Below, piece after piece: positions 42,148-53,914 of a DNA stretch of 64,000 bases. The first letter of the stretch is position 1. Every line of letters begins with the position of its first letter. Position numbers and translations under genes: made by a program. Source of the DNA: Ryuthela nishihirai (Eukaryota; Arthropoda; Arachnida; Araneae; Heptathelidae); NCBI GenBank assembly GCA_038380435.1, contig JAWZYU010000007.1, positions 23,043,001 to 23,107,000 of the forward strand. Reading direction: 5' to 3'. The notes beneath the pieces were generated by a model. It did not search any database and was not told the origin of the DNA. It saw nothing but the letters and a program-made list of their open reading frames with translations.

Positions 42148-42512
42148 CGGGGCGTAATCTGAAGTTCCCTGGTTCGAGTTCCATTTTGACCAGCATTGAG
42201 ATTTATTTCCGGAAAATTCCCCGTTCTACCCTCGGTCAGTAGGGCCACACCGATGAGCTTGGAAAGGCCGCCGTCTGTCGGATGGGACGTTAAGCCGTGG
42301 CTCCGTGTGCGGAGAGTCATTTCCTGTGCAGGTTAAAAAAATGCCCAATGGCCTTGACAGGAGGCTACTACAGTATCTGTGTACCAATAGCTATCCAATG
42401 AGTCCTCTCTCCAGACCTTCTCTGAGCTTTCTGGGTGCTTGTGACCTGGCCATTTTAGCCCATTGTGCGCAGAAGAGTGCTGCTCAGAGGTAATCCAATC
42501 CAAGCCCAAAAT
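42148..42512 (+). mobile_element. Old SINE1, truncated head
   Basis: Begins at the anticodon arm (GCGTAATCTGAAGTTCCC), has B box GGTTCGAGTTCC, the complete middle and a worn 3' end (AGAGGTAATCCAATCCAAGC). Confidence 0.87.
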
Positions 42513-42984
42513 CTTGGTACCATGGGGGACCCAGCGGATCTTAATCCGCCATTGCATGTTTTCATAAAAAGCTTATTTATGAAATTATTCAGTTCTTAAT
42601 CTGAGTTGCTAGGTAATACAGTGACAACTGAGTGTAGAAGAAATTTATTGAAAATAATTTTACTTTTAAAAATAATTTCTTTTTGTGCCACTTTAGAAGC
42701 AAAAAATTGTCATTCGTAAGATCAAAATGGGAGATTAATTAAACAAACAACAATTGCAGACTGGATATAACAATATAAGTTTTCGCATCAATAATACCTC
42801 TCAGGAAATAATATTATTTGGATGTATAAGTAGATAGTTTTGTATATGAGAAATATTGTAGGTACGATTTAATTATCCACCGGCTTATTTCACGAAATAC
42901 AAGGTGTCGACAAATAATAGTGGAGTTTCACGAATTTTTGTATCTTCCTAAACATACAAAAAGACATTATAGTAAGCGTCCCTT
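42513..42984. other. Unassigned region; right part may be transposon flank
   Basis: A/T-rich. CAAGGTGTCGACAAATAATA near 42901 has the look of a mariner-type terminus and could belong to the transposase remnant that resumes after the SINE1 at 43405. Confidence 0.3.
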
Positions 42985-43002
42985 ACTGAAACAGTTTCAG
43001 GG

Positions 43003-43386
43003 GCGGGGGTGGCTCAGTCGATAGCGCGCCATGCTCGTAATCTGCACTTCCCTGGTTCGAGTTCCAGCCTGGTCAGCGTTGAGACTTATCTCCGCAAAAC
43101 TCGCCGTCTTGCCCACGGTCAGTAGGGGACACCGATGGGCTTGGAAAGGCCGCCGTCTGTCAGATGGGACGTTAAGCTGTGGCCCCGTGTGTTGGAGAGC
43201 TTTACCCTGTTCACGTTAAAGAACACGCTGGATGGCTTTGACGGGAGGCTACCATCTGTCTCCCAACAGCTATTCCAGTGGGTCCCCTCCCCCAACCTTC
43301 TTGAACATTCAGGGTCCATGTGACCTAGCCATTTAGCCCATGGTGTGCAAAAAAAGTGCCGCTCAGAGGTAAAACAACCCAACCCA
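43003..43386 (+). mobile_element. SINE1 copy, full length
   Basis: An 18-bp perfect target-site duplication, ACTGAAACAGTTTCAGGG (42985-43002 and 43387-43404). The target is itself palindromic around CTGAAACAGTTTCAG. A and B boxes are readable. Confidence 0.95.
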
Positions 43387-43404
43387 ACTGAAACAGTTTC
43401 AGGG

Positions 43405-43735
43405 TCGGACACCAAACAAGATGGAGCACAGCCGCATTTCTAAAGAGATTTCACGAAAGTTCTTAGTGCAACATTTTCTGGCGGATGGATTGTGAAGGGT
43501 GGTCCAATTCTATGGCCATCAAGGACCCTGATTTGACATCCCTGATTTTTTGTTGTGGAACTTTGCAAAGAATTATGTTCATATGGATGAAATTTGAGAC
43601 CTGAATCATTTGAAATCCAGAATAAGAGAAGCAACCGAGCAAGTAACAAGAGATATTGCTGCAGGAAGAAATGGAATACAAATTGGAGATATGTAGGGTC
43701 AAGAATTCACTGTTCAAAACTATTAGGTACGCTTT
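43405..43735 (+). pseudogene. mariner-like transposase C-terminal remnant
   Basis: Plus-strand frames give SMAIKDPDLTSLIFCCGTLQ, then QVTRDIAAGRNGIQIGDM, and in another frame EEMEYKLEICRVKNSLF. The pattern fits the known tail W-P-P-R-S-P-D-L-T-P-x-D-F-F-L-W-G and later L-E-Y-R-L-D-V-C-R of a mariner-like DDE transposase. Frameshifts and stops make it dead. A SINE1 inserted just upstream. Confidence 0.6.
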
Positions 43736-43954
43736 CAATTAAATATTATTTTCTTGAATATGAATATTATTTTCGCACATATTGGTTCTCGAAACCCCAC
43801 CATTGTTTCTTAGAAACTAAGTACTATGAAAAGTAAGAAACGTTTGTTCAGTTAATGCCATCAAATTTCGTCTAATCAGTATCATTCAAGTTATTCATTT
43901 TATTCTTTAATGCTAATTTCTGCTCCTTTATTAAAACTGTTGAAGCAAAGAAAG

Positions 43955-44165
43955 ATTCATATTTCTTTCAAAGGAAAGATTAATTTACTTTCAACGGAAA
44001 CACCACTCTTTGTTCAACGTCGATATAAAACGTTAGAGAAAAAATTGTTTGAGCCGGGTGGGATTCGAACCCAGGTCCTCCTGGTAACATGTCAGATGCT
44101 TTTTTGTTATCGACGTTAAACTAAGAAAGGTTTCCCTTGAAAGTGGATATAAAAGTAGAGAAATT
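43955..44165. mobile_element. Fold-back with tRNA-like T-arm in the loop
   Basis: Arms of about 60-80 bp (CTTTCAAAGGAAAG with TTCAACGTCGATA on the left, the inverse on the right ending near 44165). Between them the minus strand reads CCAGGAGGACCTGGGTTCGA then ATCCCACCCGGC, the same T-arm and acceptor as the 24.4-24.9 kb element. It is an independent copy or relative of that family. Confidence 0.7.
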
Positions 44166-44261
44166 TCTTTGATACATACTGCATATCACTTATATTTATG
44201 TCCTTACTCATATATATATATTTGTGTGTAAATTTCTAATACATAAGTATATAAATATACA

Positions 44262-45022
44262 CACTATGTTGAAAAAAGTGCCCGGACACTTCCATGTTAT
44301 GAGAATGGAAAGCCGCTTTCAAAGCTCCCTAACATTAAAAATAAACCTTTTACGCAAAAACTGTTATTGGCGATAAATTGCAGATGTCACTCAAATCTCT
44401 CTAAATATATTTTCCGTAATATTCGTTTAATATTTAAAGAATGAATGGAAGCTGAAGCATTTATCTTCAACTTTTGACAATTGTGAAAAAATACTTCAAC
44501 AGATAGAACAGAACTCTTGTAACAATTTGTTCACTAACATAAATTAAATATCTGAAGTTTGTATGACGTTTTTTTAAGATTTCACCAATTTGGAGGCAAT
44601 GTGACAATGTCGTCTGCTGTTAAATGGTCCCGCTTCAATGACTCTTTAAATATTGATCGAGGATTGTTAAAAATTGACACTGTCACATTGCCTCCAAATT
44701 GATGAAATCTTAAAAAATCGTCATACAAACTTCAGATATTTAATTTATGTTAATGAACAAATTGTTACAAGACTTGTGTTTTATCTATTGAAGTATTTTT
44801 TCACAAGTGTCAAAAGTTGAAGAGAAATGCTTCAGCTTCCATTCATTCTTTAAATATTAAACGAATATTGAGGGAAATATATTTAGAGAGATTTGAGTGA
44901 CATCTACAATTTATCGCCAATAACAGTTTTTATGTAAAAGGTTTATTTTCAATGTTAGGACTGTGAAAGTGGATTTCCATTCACATAGCATGGAAGGGTC
45001 GGATACTTTTTTCAACATAGTG
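44262..45022. mobile_element. Long fold-back MITE, about 350-bp arms
   Basis: Outer ends CACTATGTTGAAAAAAGT and ACTTTTTTCAACATAGTG are inverted. Arms 44262-44611 and 44676-45022 match almost throughout, with a 64-bp loop. The right end abuts TA; the left has CA between TA and the end. Subterminal words (CGGACACTTCCATG) resemble Tc1-type ends. No transposase is encoded. Confidence 0.92.
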
Positions 45023-45024
45023 TA

Positions 45025-45266
45025 TATAAGAGAATTTCAATATTATACATATTGCATGTCATATTTTATATATTACAATTTTATAAGTGTCATATTATTT
45101 TACTTTTATTTTAATTCTTAACACATAATACACCCGATTACATTGGTCTAGCCCAGTGGGTACAAATATTTCAATTGAAATTTACAGAAATCCACAAGAG
45201 TTTATAAACTCGCCTGTGGAATTTATTAAAACTCAATATCTGATTAATCATTTTTGGCAACAAATA
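45025..45266. other. Short unassigned A/T-rich spacer
   Basis: No recognisable feature between the fold-back and the next hAT MITE. Confidence 0.3.
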
Positions 45267-45274
45267 GTCTAAAC

Positions 45275-45575
45275 CAGGCGTGTCCAACTCGCGACCCACG
45301 GGACGCATGTGGCCCTGGACAGCTAGTAATACGGCCCACAAAATCGTAAAGTTTACGACATAAGCTTTCAACATGATTATGTAATTTTCAGCAAGTTTTT
45401 GATATCCCACTAGTTTCATGTTGCCCTTTTTTAATTTTATAATAAAAAACATTAGAAAATAAATGGAGTTTTATTATTCATACACATTAACTATATTATA
45501 TATTTTATGTGCTGCCCAAAACAATTCATCTTCACTCAATGTGGCCCAGGGAAGTCAAAAGGTTGGACACGCCTG
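45275..45575. mobile_element. hAT-type MITE (family H1), copy 2
   Basis: Perfect 8-bp target-site duplication GTCTAAAC (45267-45274 and 45576-45583). The ends CAGGCGTGTCCAAC and GTTGGACACGCCTG are intact. Closely similar to copy 1 and in the same orientation. It sits at the 3' end of a decayed LINE. Confidence 0.97.
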
Positions 45576-45589
45576 GTCTAAACGTTTTA

Positions 45590-46530
45590 AGCATTTTTAA
45601 AGTAATCGAAGAACAAAATAATATGAACAAATGGAAAAAAAAGTTTGATGAATGATAAAAAAAAATGTGAAATTATATTACAAAAAAAAACCTCAATATT
45701 ATCAATACGTAGTAGCCATTTACGAAGATTTCGAGTAAAGTTATGCAAATTTGTTTCTATTTTTATGTTGTTTGGCAAAAAATTAAATAATTTTGACGCA
45801 AGCTAAATATAATGTTTTTTAGCCACAGTTTTCCTAGGTAAGAATTCAACGAGATTAACAGAGTTACTTTATCTTGTGTTATAATTTACAAATTTTATAT
45901 TTTGGTCCGACCAATTTTTAAACAAATGTCTTAAAATTGAGTGAATATATAATTTTCTAACTGTTACAATATCAACATCTTTATATAGGTTTTTAACACT
46001 TTCATATTTTCTTTTCTTCAATATGCATTTTACAATTCTATTTTGATCTTCAATTAATCTGTTAATATTAGTATAATATGTGCGACCCCAAAAAGTAATT
46101 CCATATTGCAAATACGATTTAACCCAACAATTATATATCATCTTTAAAATTGAAATATCTACAAATTGTCTAATATAATATAACCGTGGTCTTAAAATAT
46201 TTATCTTTTTAATAATATTTGCTATATGTTCCTTCCAATTTAATTTACAGTCTATATAAACACATAAATATTTAAAGCAATCAAATCCCTTAATAGGCAA
46301 ACATGAACAATTTTCACCAATACATACCAAAGCATGATAAAATATTTTATTACGTAGAAAATCACAGTCCTTTTAATCTGAAATAGATATATTTTGTTTT
46401 ATTTGCATTTAAAAGTAATTTATTTTTTAAAAACCAATTTCTAATTTTAATCATATCTAAATTTATATTAATTATCAAAGAATCTAAATCTTCAGCAGTA
46501 TAAATTAAAGCATTATTAAATTAAATTTAC
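45590..46530 (-). pseudogene. Jockey/CR1-group LINE fragment, thumb and C-terminal part
   Basis: Minus-strand frames give TAEDLDSLIININLDMIKIR, LLLNANKTKYIYF (the K-T-K-x-I-x-F post-palm motif), FKYLCVYIDCKLNWKEHIAN, and ILKMIYNCWVKSYLQYGITF followed by WG. These are the post-catalytic blocks of Jockey/CR1-type reverse transcriptases. The palm with its catalytic aspartates is missing. The frame is broken at 46330-46380. It is related to, but clearly different from, the element at 47529-48990. Confidence 0.8.
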
Positions 46531-46544
46531 TTATTTATATATAC

Positions 46545-46875
46545 TCAACGGCCACTTCATTATGTACAGTTTCCTGTTATGTCAATAATTACTCAGATTA
46601 CAGAACTCAGTAACTTCTTAAATATGCTTCTTATGAAAAAAAATGACTGAAGATAACTTAAAGCTCTCAATCAAATCTATTTTTCAATTTTCCAGTAATA
46701 TGCATTAAGTGTTTGAAGAAGTATGGAAGATGAAACATTTAGCAGGTTAACTCGTTCTGCAAAGGAAAAAAATTCAAAAATGGCGAAAATTAGCATAATT
46801 ATTACGTAAACTGCTGCAAATACTGCTACACGTGTCAATAAAATTTAGTATAACTGTTGTTGCTTTCGTTTTAAC
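46545..46875. mobile_element. MITE family M copy
   Basis: Starts TATACTCAACGGCCACTTCA, followed by TTATGTACAGTTTCC, and includes GGCGAAAATTAGCATAATT and AATAAAATTTAGTATAAC. Compared with 39640-40310 it allows both halves of the family to be joined. Confidence 0.7.
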
Positions 46876-46885
46876 TTTCCAAAAA

Positions 46886-47274
46886 GGGGAAGGGGTGGCT
46901 CAGTCAGTAGCCCGCCAAGCTCGTAATCTGTAGTTCCCAGGTTCGAGTCGCAGCTGGATCAGCGATGAGATTTATCTCCGCAAAATTCCCTGCCCTGCCC
47001 ACGGTCAGTAGGGGACACCGATGGGCTTGGAAAGACCGCTGTCCGTCGGATGGGACGTTAAGCCGTGGTCCCGTGTGCGGGAGAGCCATACCCTGTGCAC
47101 GTTAAAGAATACGCTGGATGGCATTGACGGGAGGCTACCATCTGTCTCTCAACAGTTGTTCCAGTGAATCCCCTCACCCAACCTTCTCTGAGCTTCTCGG
47201 GGTCCATGTGACCTGGCCATTTAGCCCATGGTGTGCAAAAAAAGTGCCGCTCAGAGGTAAAACAACCCAACCTA
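46886..47274 (+). mobile_element. SINE1 copy, full length
   Basis: Head with GGTGGCTCAGTCAGTAG and B box GGTTCGAGTCGC, normal middle, tail AACCCAACCTA. I did not find a convincing target-site duplication. Confidence 0.92.
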
Positions 47275-47528
47275 AGATTTCAAAGCAATTATTTGTTGCT
47301 GAAATGGAGCTCGACAGTTCAGTTCAGTATTATTATAATAATAAGGTTACAAACAACATATATTTGTAATACTCTTATTAACCCAAGAGCATCTAAGCTC
47401 ATGTAGGTTAATTTACAAATTATTTAAATACATAATTTTGGCAACACTGACACTCAACTTTACATAAAGAAAAAATATATATATATACGAAAACAACACA
47501 GAATTTATAAAAACGAATTAATTTTTTT

Positions 47529-48990
47529 TTACTTTAACACTGAAAAGAGGCTGTCTGCATTTGTAATGGTCATTAGATAATTAGCAGTGAGAGATCTGAA
47601 ATGCATAAAATTAGTTTCATTTCGAATTATAATCGGTAAAGAATTAAAAATTTTAGGGGCCAAAAAATCAAAGTGTTTGTGCATAATTTCTTTATTTGCA
47701 ACTGGTAACAGAAACCTTTTCCCATTATCTCGCATAGAATAATTTGTATAATGCAGCATTGCATTATTGTTTTTAAAGAAGTAATTTAATATTCTATAAA
47801 CAAATAAATGTCTCAGTGGCAATACACCTGAAATGGTACAAAAGATGGTTGGAACACCTGAATGGTTACAAAAGATGGTAACAGTTTTATATTTATTTGG
47901 TAAAATTTGAAATATAAATTTATTTTGCATTGAGATTAGTCTCCTTAATAATGAAATGTATGTTCCTCCCCAACTTTTAATACCATACTGTATAGCAGGC
48001 TGGACCCAAGATTTGTATAACATTATTAACATTTTATTACTGAGGATTTTTTTTAAATAATAAAATTTATATAACATCTGTCTAAGTGTGTTTGTTAGTT
48101 TTCCAATATGCATTTTCCAACTTAGGGAGCTATCAATATAAACGCCTAGGTATAGTAGACTTTGAACCTGTTCATTTTCTTCACAGCAACAAGCTGAGTA
48201 ATTATTGCATGAAAAGGTATGCAATTTTAATTTAATCAAATTTGGATTGTATTATTTCTTTTTTAGGTTAAATAGAATATACTTAGTCTTTTTCGTATTT
48301 AAATGTAATCTATTTAAATCCAACTATTTCATCACACATTTTAGATCAGTGTTCATGTTATAAAGGAGATTTTCCAGAGAATCAGCATATAAAGTTAATG
48401 ATGTATCATCTGCAAAAGTGTTAATATAGCTATTTATTTTTAATTTACATATATCATTTATGAATATCAGAAACAAGGTTGGTCCCAGGGCTGAACCTTG
48501 TGGTATAAATATGTTTTGGGTTACTAAGTGTATTAAAAAGACTAACAGATTGCGTTCTGTGCTGTAAGTAATCTTTAAACCATTTTAATACAACACCACG
48601 AATGCCAATATTTTCTAGTTTGATAATTAAAATTTCGTGATCAACGGTATCAAAAGCTTTCTCCAAGTCCATAAATACGGATAGAGTAAATTGATTATTG
48701 TCTATGGAATGAAATACCTTTGACGTATAATTCAACAATGCAGTTTCTGTACCTCTACCCTTCCTAAACCCAAATTGGTTTTCAGAGAGAAAATTAAAAC
48801 TATTTAAAAAATTTATCAGTCTATTATTAACTAGTTTTTCTAATATTTTTGAAAATACTGGGAGAAGAGATATCGGTCGATAATTCTTAAAATCATTTTT
48901 ATTTCCCTTTTTGTAAACTGGAATTACAATAGCTTTCTTCATTAAATCTGGAAAAGTGCCAATTTCGAAAAAAAGTTTAAACTGACATTA
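47529..48990 (-). pseudogene. Jockey/CR1-group LINE reverse transcriptase, damaged
   Basis: From about 48985 the minus strand reads FPDLMKKAIVIPVYKKGNKN, NYRPISLLPVFSKILEKLV, SENQFGFRKGRGTETALL and VFMDLEKAFDTVDHEILI (motif A with catalytic D). After a frameshift near 48510-48525 it continues IPQGSALGPTLFLIFINDIC and NTFADDTSLTLYADS (motif C, FADD intact). An in-frame TAG follows the CVMK segment, and another stop lies near 48257. The thumb has LGVYIDSSLSWKMHIGKL and SWVQPAIQYGIKSWG. Near 47820-47880 a GGAACACCTGAATGG-type stretch is duplicated inside the gene. Endonuclease and 5' part are absent; the stop is at 47529. Confidence 0.9.
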
Positions 48991-49500
48991 TTCCTGTTAA
49001 ATATCCCAATTACCGTAATTCTTAAGATACCAAACGAATATTGTTGAAAATCAAGACATCAAATAGATATAGTTGCTTAAAATATTTCCGTCATATACTT
49101 TCATAAATAGCTTATTTAAGATTTGGGTTGGGTTGTTTTACCTCTGAGCGGCACTTTTTTTGCACACCATGGGCTAAATGGCCAGGTCACATGGACCCCG
49201 AAGGCTCAGAGAAGGTTGGGGGAGGGACCCACTGGAACAGCTGTTGGGAGACAGATGGTAGCCTCCCGTCAAGGCCATCCAGCGTGTTCTTTAACGTGCA
49301 CAGGGTATGGATCTCCCGCACACGGGACCACGGCTTAACGTCCCATCCGACGGTCGGCGGCCTTTCCAAGCCCATCGGTGTCCCCTACTGACCGTGGGCA
49401 GAGCGGGGAATTACTTATTTAAGAAGATACTGAGTTCTCTATTTGAGTTATTATTGACATAAATATGGGACTGTACCTAATAAAGTGATAGCTGAGTATA
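48991..49500. mobile_element. MITE family M copy split by SINE1
   Basis: The left part has ACGAATATTGTTGAAAATCA; the right part ends GGGACTGTACCTAATAAAGT and GATAGCTGAGTATA, the inverse of the family terminus (TATACTCA, then CACTTTATTAGGTACAGT). The SINE1 lies between. Confidence 0.75.
49122..49413 (-). mobile_element. SINE1 copy, 5'-truncated
   Basis: Perfect 11-bp target-site duplication CTTATTTAAGA (49111-49121 and 49414-49424). The head is missing; the copy stops after GAGCGGGGAATTA. Confidence 0.95.
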
Positions 49501-49554
49501 CTTTGCAATTACGTATTGAAGATTTACTCCTTAGTTCAGGTTTGAAGCTCCCTA

Positions 49555-50303
49555 AATATATACCTATGAGCGCACGTTTTTACACACAATGGTCAGGTCA
49601 CAAAGACCCCGAGGGATCAAAGAAGGTTGGGGGGAGGGAACTCACCTGACAGCTGTTGGGAGACTGATGGTAGCCTCCCATCAAGGGGAGGGGCAGTGAC
49701 TCAGTCGGTAGCGCGCCAGACTCGTAATTTGCAGTTCTCAGGTTCGAGTCCGAGCTGGGACAGCGTTGAGATTTATTTCCTCAAAACCCCCCACCCTGCC
49801 CACGGTCAGTAGGGGACACGATGTGCTTGGAAAGGCCGCCGTCTGTTGGATAGGATGTTAAGCCATTGCTCCATATCCTGTGCACGTTAAAGAACACTCT
49901 GCATGTCCTTGATGGGAGGCTACCATTTGTCCCCCAATAGCTGTCCAGTAGGTTCCCTCCCCCAACCTTCTCTGAGCCTTCGGAGTCTTTGTGACCTGGC
50001 CATTTAGCCAATTGTATGCAAAAAATTGCCGCTCAGAGGTAAAACAATCCAACCCATCAAGGCCATCCAGTTGTTTTTAACGTGTACATGGATATGGCTC
50101 TCCCGCACGCTGAGCACTCTCTTTCAGCACACAGTTCCATACGACGGACGGTGGACTTTCCAAGCCAATCGGTGTCCCCTACTGACCGAGGGCAGGGCGG
50201 GAAGTTTTGCGGAGATAATTCTCAATGGTGGTGCAGCTGGGACTCGAACCTGGGAACTGCAGATCACGAGCATGGCGCACTGTCGGCTGAGTCATCCCCG
50301 CCT
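49555..50303 (-). mobile_element. Old SINE1, interrupted by another SINE1
   Basis: The part before the break (49555-49686) has the worn 3' end; the part after it (50053-50303) resumes with CATCAAGGCCATCCAG, then TGGGACTCGAACCTGGGAAC and the head. It is diverged relative to the inner copy. Confidence 0.9.
49687..50052 (+). mobile_element. SINE1 copy nested in an older SINE1
   Basis: Target-site duplication CCCATCAAGG (49677-49686 and 50053-50062). Orientation is opposite to the host SINE. Head A box TGACTCAGTCGG and B box GGTTCGAGTCC are readable; the tail is AACAATCCAA. Confidence 0.93.
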
Positions 50304-50305
50304 CT

Positions 50306-50895
50306 ATAACTTGTTAATATCTGTAAAATTTTACGCATCTCCCCTTTTTTGTGGGGGGAAGAAGCAAGAATATAATGTCAAACCCTTGCGTTACTTTAAA
50401 TCAGGGCAGGATTTAGGGGGCTGGAGGCAAAGGGTCATGCCACCCTATCCCCCTTCTTCTTTGAAAATGCTAGTAACCGGAAAGGAGGTGAAAAAATATT
50501 TAATATATATTACACGTATTTTCCAAAAATTTCTTTAAAGAGCAAACGGGGTTCCTACTTATTCCTACCCTCTCCCCTTCATTTTTTTTTTCTAGATCCG
50601 GGCCTGCTTTAAGTCACGAAGCTCTATAGCAAATTCGATGATTCTAACTCTTACCATTTAACCCTCCTGGTGTTACGCATTTATCCTTCTATCTGCTTTG
50701 AAAGTGCATTGTAAGCAACGTTTATGTGGGTTGCTGCCAAGTCAGAACCACTAGAAGACCACTTAGCAGTGGCGAGGCGAAAACGTTCAAGCCACTTGGA
50801 CGGTAAAAAAAATTAGTCCCTTTCCACGTGGAGATATATTTTGGGGGAGAGAAAAGTTGGTGTGGGGAGCGAGAGAAAGGTTAATCTGGAGGGGG
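50306..50895. other. Unassigned region
   Basis: Several G- or C-runs and T-runs. No repeat partner and no convincing coding signal. Confidence 0.3.
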
Positions 50896-50899
50896 GGGG

Positions 50900-51282
50900 G
50901 TTGGGTTGTTTTACCTCTGAGCGGCACTTTTTTGCACACCATGGGCTAAATGGCCAGGTCACAAGGACCCCGAAGGCTCAGAGAAGGTTGGGGGAGGGGA
51001 CCCACTGGAACAGCTGTTGGGAGACAGATGGTAGCCTCCCGTCAAGGCCATCCAGCGTGTTCTTTAACGTGCACAGGGTATGGCTCTCCCGCACACGGGG
51101 CCACAGCTTAACGTCCCATCCGACGGACGGCGGCCTTTCCAAGCCCATCGGTGTCCCCTACTGACCGTGGGCAGGGCGGGGAATTTTGCGGAGATAAATC
51201 TCAACGCTGACCCAGCTGGGACTCGAACCTGGGAATTACAGATTACGAGCCTGGCGCGCTACCGACTGAGCCACCCCCGCCC
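50900..51282 (-). mobile_element. SINE1 copy, full length (reference copy)
   Basis: Inserted in a G-rich tract, so the target-site duplication reads TGGAGGGGGG on the left and TGGAGTGGGG on the right. It is complete from tail to TGAGCCACCCCCGCCCC, with B box intact and one of the least diverged copies here. Confidence 0.94.
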
Positions 51283-51289
51283 CTGGAGT

Positions 51290-53045
51290 GGGGGGGGTCA
51301 AACTTCTACGATTCTTTTACGTACAATGATAGGAAGCTGTATACAGAATTCGCTGATAGTAGCCCTTACCATTTATGGTACTAAATCACACCTCCTCCAT
51401 TTCCCGGGGAATTCTTTGAAGGGAGAATAAATGGAGATGGCAAATCCTCATATTTTAAGACACGGCCAGAGGAAGCTTATAAGCCAAATTTAGTGGTTCT
51501 AGCTCTAATCGTTTAGGAACTCTTGATCCAAGTGATAGTAAACTCTCTCGAATACGCACTCTCGAATACGCATATAACAGATGTTCACATTTGTATTATT
51601 ACTTCTATATTTATATATGTTACATTTTATATGCGTTAGGTTTTTTTTACTCTATAATGTTCATTATTTTAAGACAAGTTACTAAAGAGTTAAGATAAAT
51701 ATTTGCTATGGGTTAATTTTATAGGATTAGTACCTAAACATTGAGTAGTCATGTAAGACTCGAAGTTGATTTTGTTTAACTGGTGTTCCCATCACTGATT
51801 ATATAACTGATGTTTCAAATGTATCTCAACACTGTGCTAAACCAATAAAACAAAATTAACTGCTACTAGTACTAAATGAATGTTTCTTTAGCAGAGCGCT
51901 AATTATCCTTATTTATTTATTTCTTAAATTATAGCATCAATTCTATTTACTCCTTTTTATCTTGTGTTTTATTTATTTCAGAACTGATTATATAGAGGGT
52001 GAAAATGAAAGTGAAAATAAAAGCTCTCAGTTTTTTTTTTTTTGTTTTGTTTTGTTTTTTTTTTCATTTGTGGTTTTATTGTGTTTATAACTTTTTACTT
52101 TTTATTCAGATCTGTAATATTAATTTAATTCCAGCTAAGTATTCTTTTTTGAAACTGTAGGATTAAAACCTTTTCTAAAACCACCAACTTCCCACAAGCT
52201 TTATAGAGTCTGGGAAGATCAACTTAATCCCACATTCTACAAAGAATGTGGGACGAATTTGATTATTTATCTCCATATTTGTGTCAAGTCCCACTTGAGT
52301 CACACAATGAAAACCTTTAAATTACGCATAAAACATTTAGATCCCTTTTATCATTTGTCCACTGCTTCATTCTCTCTACATAAGTTGTTTTAGTGCTATC
52401 AAATATCCAACGCTGTTTTCACCATTATGAACAATCCTGTTGGCATGCAAATTTCAACCCACACAACTCACGTAAAAAAACTCAAAAATTAGTGTTCCGT
52501 TAAATGTATTTAAGGTAAAAGATTTATTCCACTGAACAAATTTATAACATTAAGTATCGTCACCTTCCATGAATTCTTGATTGACAATGAGATGTCTGTC
52601 TCTACATGTACATATTAAACTGTGTTAATTATGTAAGTTCGTTGTGTATATTGAAGTCACCCAATTCAAATATTCTACATAGCATAGTAAGTTCGTTCCA
52701 TATATTGTGCTCTTTGCACTCTTACTAAGCTGTAGTAATCAATTGAATGAACGTTTCTAATGCCCTAACCATTATTCGTGTTTCAAAGAGCTCTGTTCAG
52801 AAAGTATCGTGCTCTGTTCAGAAGCAGTATCGTGCTCTGTTCAGAAAGCACAGATACTGGACAGAAAAATGAAAACAGTTCCATTATTATTTCAACATAA
52901 AATCACATTCATAGCTCAATAACTTCTTTAATATGATTTTTAATGCAAAATATATCTAAAGATATATTAAATATTTCAATCAAATCTATCTAAATCTTGA
53001 TTTTAAACAATATTTGTTCAGTATGAAAAGAGTTATGAACGGGGG
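51290..53045. other. Unassigned A/T-rich region
   Basis: Long A/T-rich stretch. Small features are a CTCTCGAATACGCA duplication near 51536-51562, T-runs at 52029-52065, a TCTACAAAGAATGTGG palindromic pair near 52231-52254, a GTGCTCTGTTCAGAA triplication at 52790-52855, and a family M MITE trace at 52900-53030. No gene is seen. Confidence 0.4.
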
Positions 53046-53054
53046 AATATTATT

Positions 53055-53676
53055 AATCCGAAATAATCCGAACGCTATGGTTGATTACAGAATTCAGAAA
53101 AAATATCTGGCAACGATTCTTTTAGAAATTAGTGATCTGGCAACCTTCGTGTACGTACAGTCGCTCAAAAAATATCCGAACACTATGGTTGATTACAGAA
53201 TTCAGAAAAAATATTTGGCAACGATTCTTTTAGAAATTAGTGATACGTACACGAAGGTTGCCAGATCACTAATTTTTTTAAAAAATCGTTGCCAGATATT
53301 TTTTCTGAATTCTGTAATCAACCATAGTATTCGGATTTTTTTTTGAGCGATTGTACGTACACGAAGGTTGCCAGATCACTATTTTTTTTTTAAAAATCGT
53401 TGACAGATATTTTTCTGAATTCTGTAATCAACGATAGTGTTCGGATATTTTTTGAGCGACTGTACTTACACGAAGGTTGCCAGATCACAATTTTTTTTTA
53501 AAAATCGTTGCCAGATATTTTTTTCTGAATTCTGTAATTAACCATAGTGTTCGGATATTTTTTTGAGCGACTGTACGTACACGAAGGTTGCCAGATCACT
53601 AATTTCTAAAAAAAATCGTTGCCAGATATTTTTTCCGAATTCTGTAATCAACCATAGTGTTCGGATACTTTTTTAG
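53055..53676. repeat. Array of Tc1-type MITE arms: two forward, four reverse
   Basis: Each unit of about 100-112 bp is one arm of the 38.97-kb fold-back (GATTACAGAATTCAGAAAAA, CTGGCAACGAT, GATCTGGCAAC). Two forward arms start at about 53060 and 53158. Four reverse arms end near 53354, 53465, 53577 and 53676, each closing with TTTGAGCGA(C/T)TGTAC or a variant. GTACGTAC joins occur between units. A direct tandem of single arms is unusual for a transposon and implies local amplification. Confidence 0.9.
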
Positions 53677-53914
53677 AATGCTCTGCTCAAATGCATTTTA
53701 CAAATATGATCTATTTCCTCAGATATTAAACATAATAACGTAGATTCCCGATAATCCAATCGGAGAAATTTACGGATAAACGAAACATCCTATCTGAAAA
53801 ATTCATTTTAATTTAGATTTCAATTTCATTTTGGTGCTGACATTTGAATATAGTTGTGCAAATGTTGTTCTGAAAAGTAAATATAAAACAGCGGTTGCTG
53901 ACTAAATTTGCAGA

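Noticed and set aside
43440..43738. Minus-strand frames over 43.44-43.74 kb as a gene
   Set aside because: The plus strand of the same interval reads as a decayed mariner-like transposase tail, so the minus frames are shadows.
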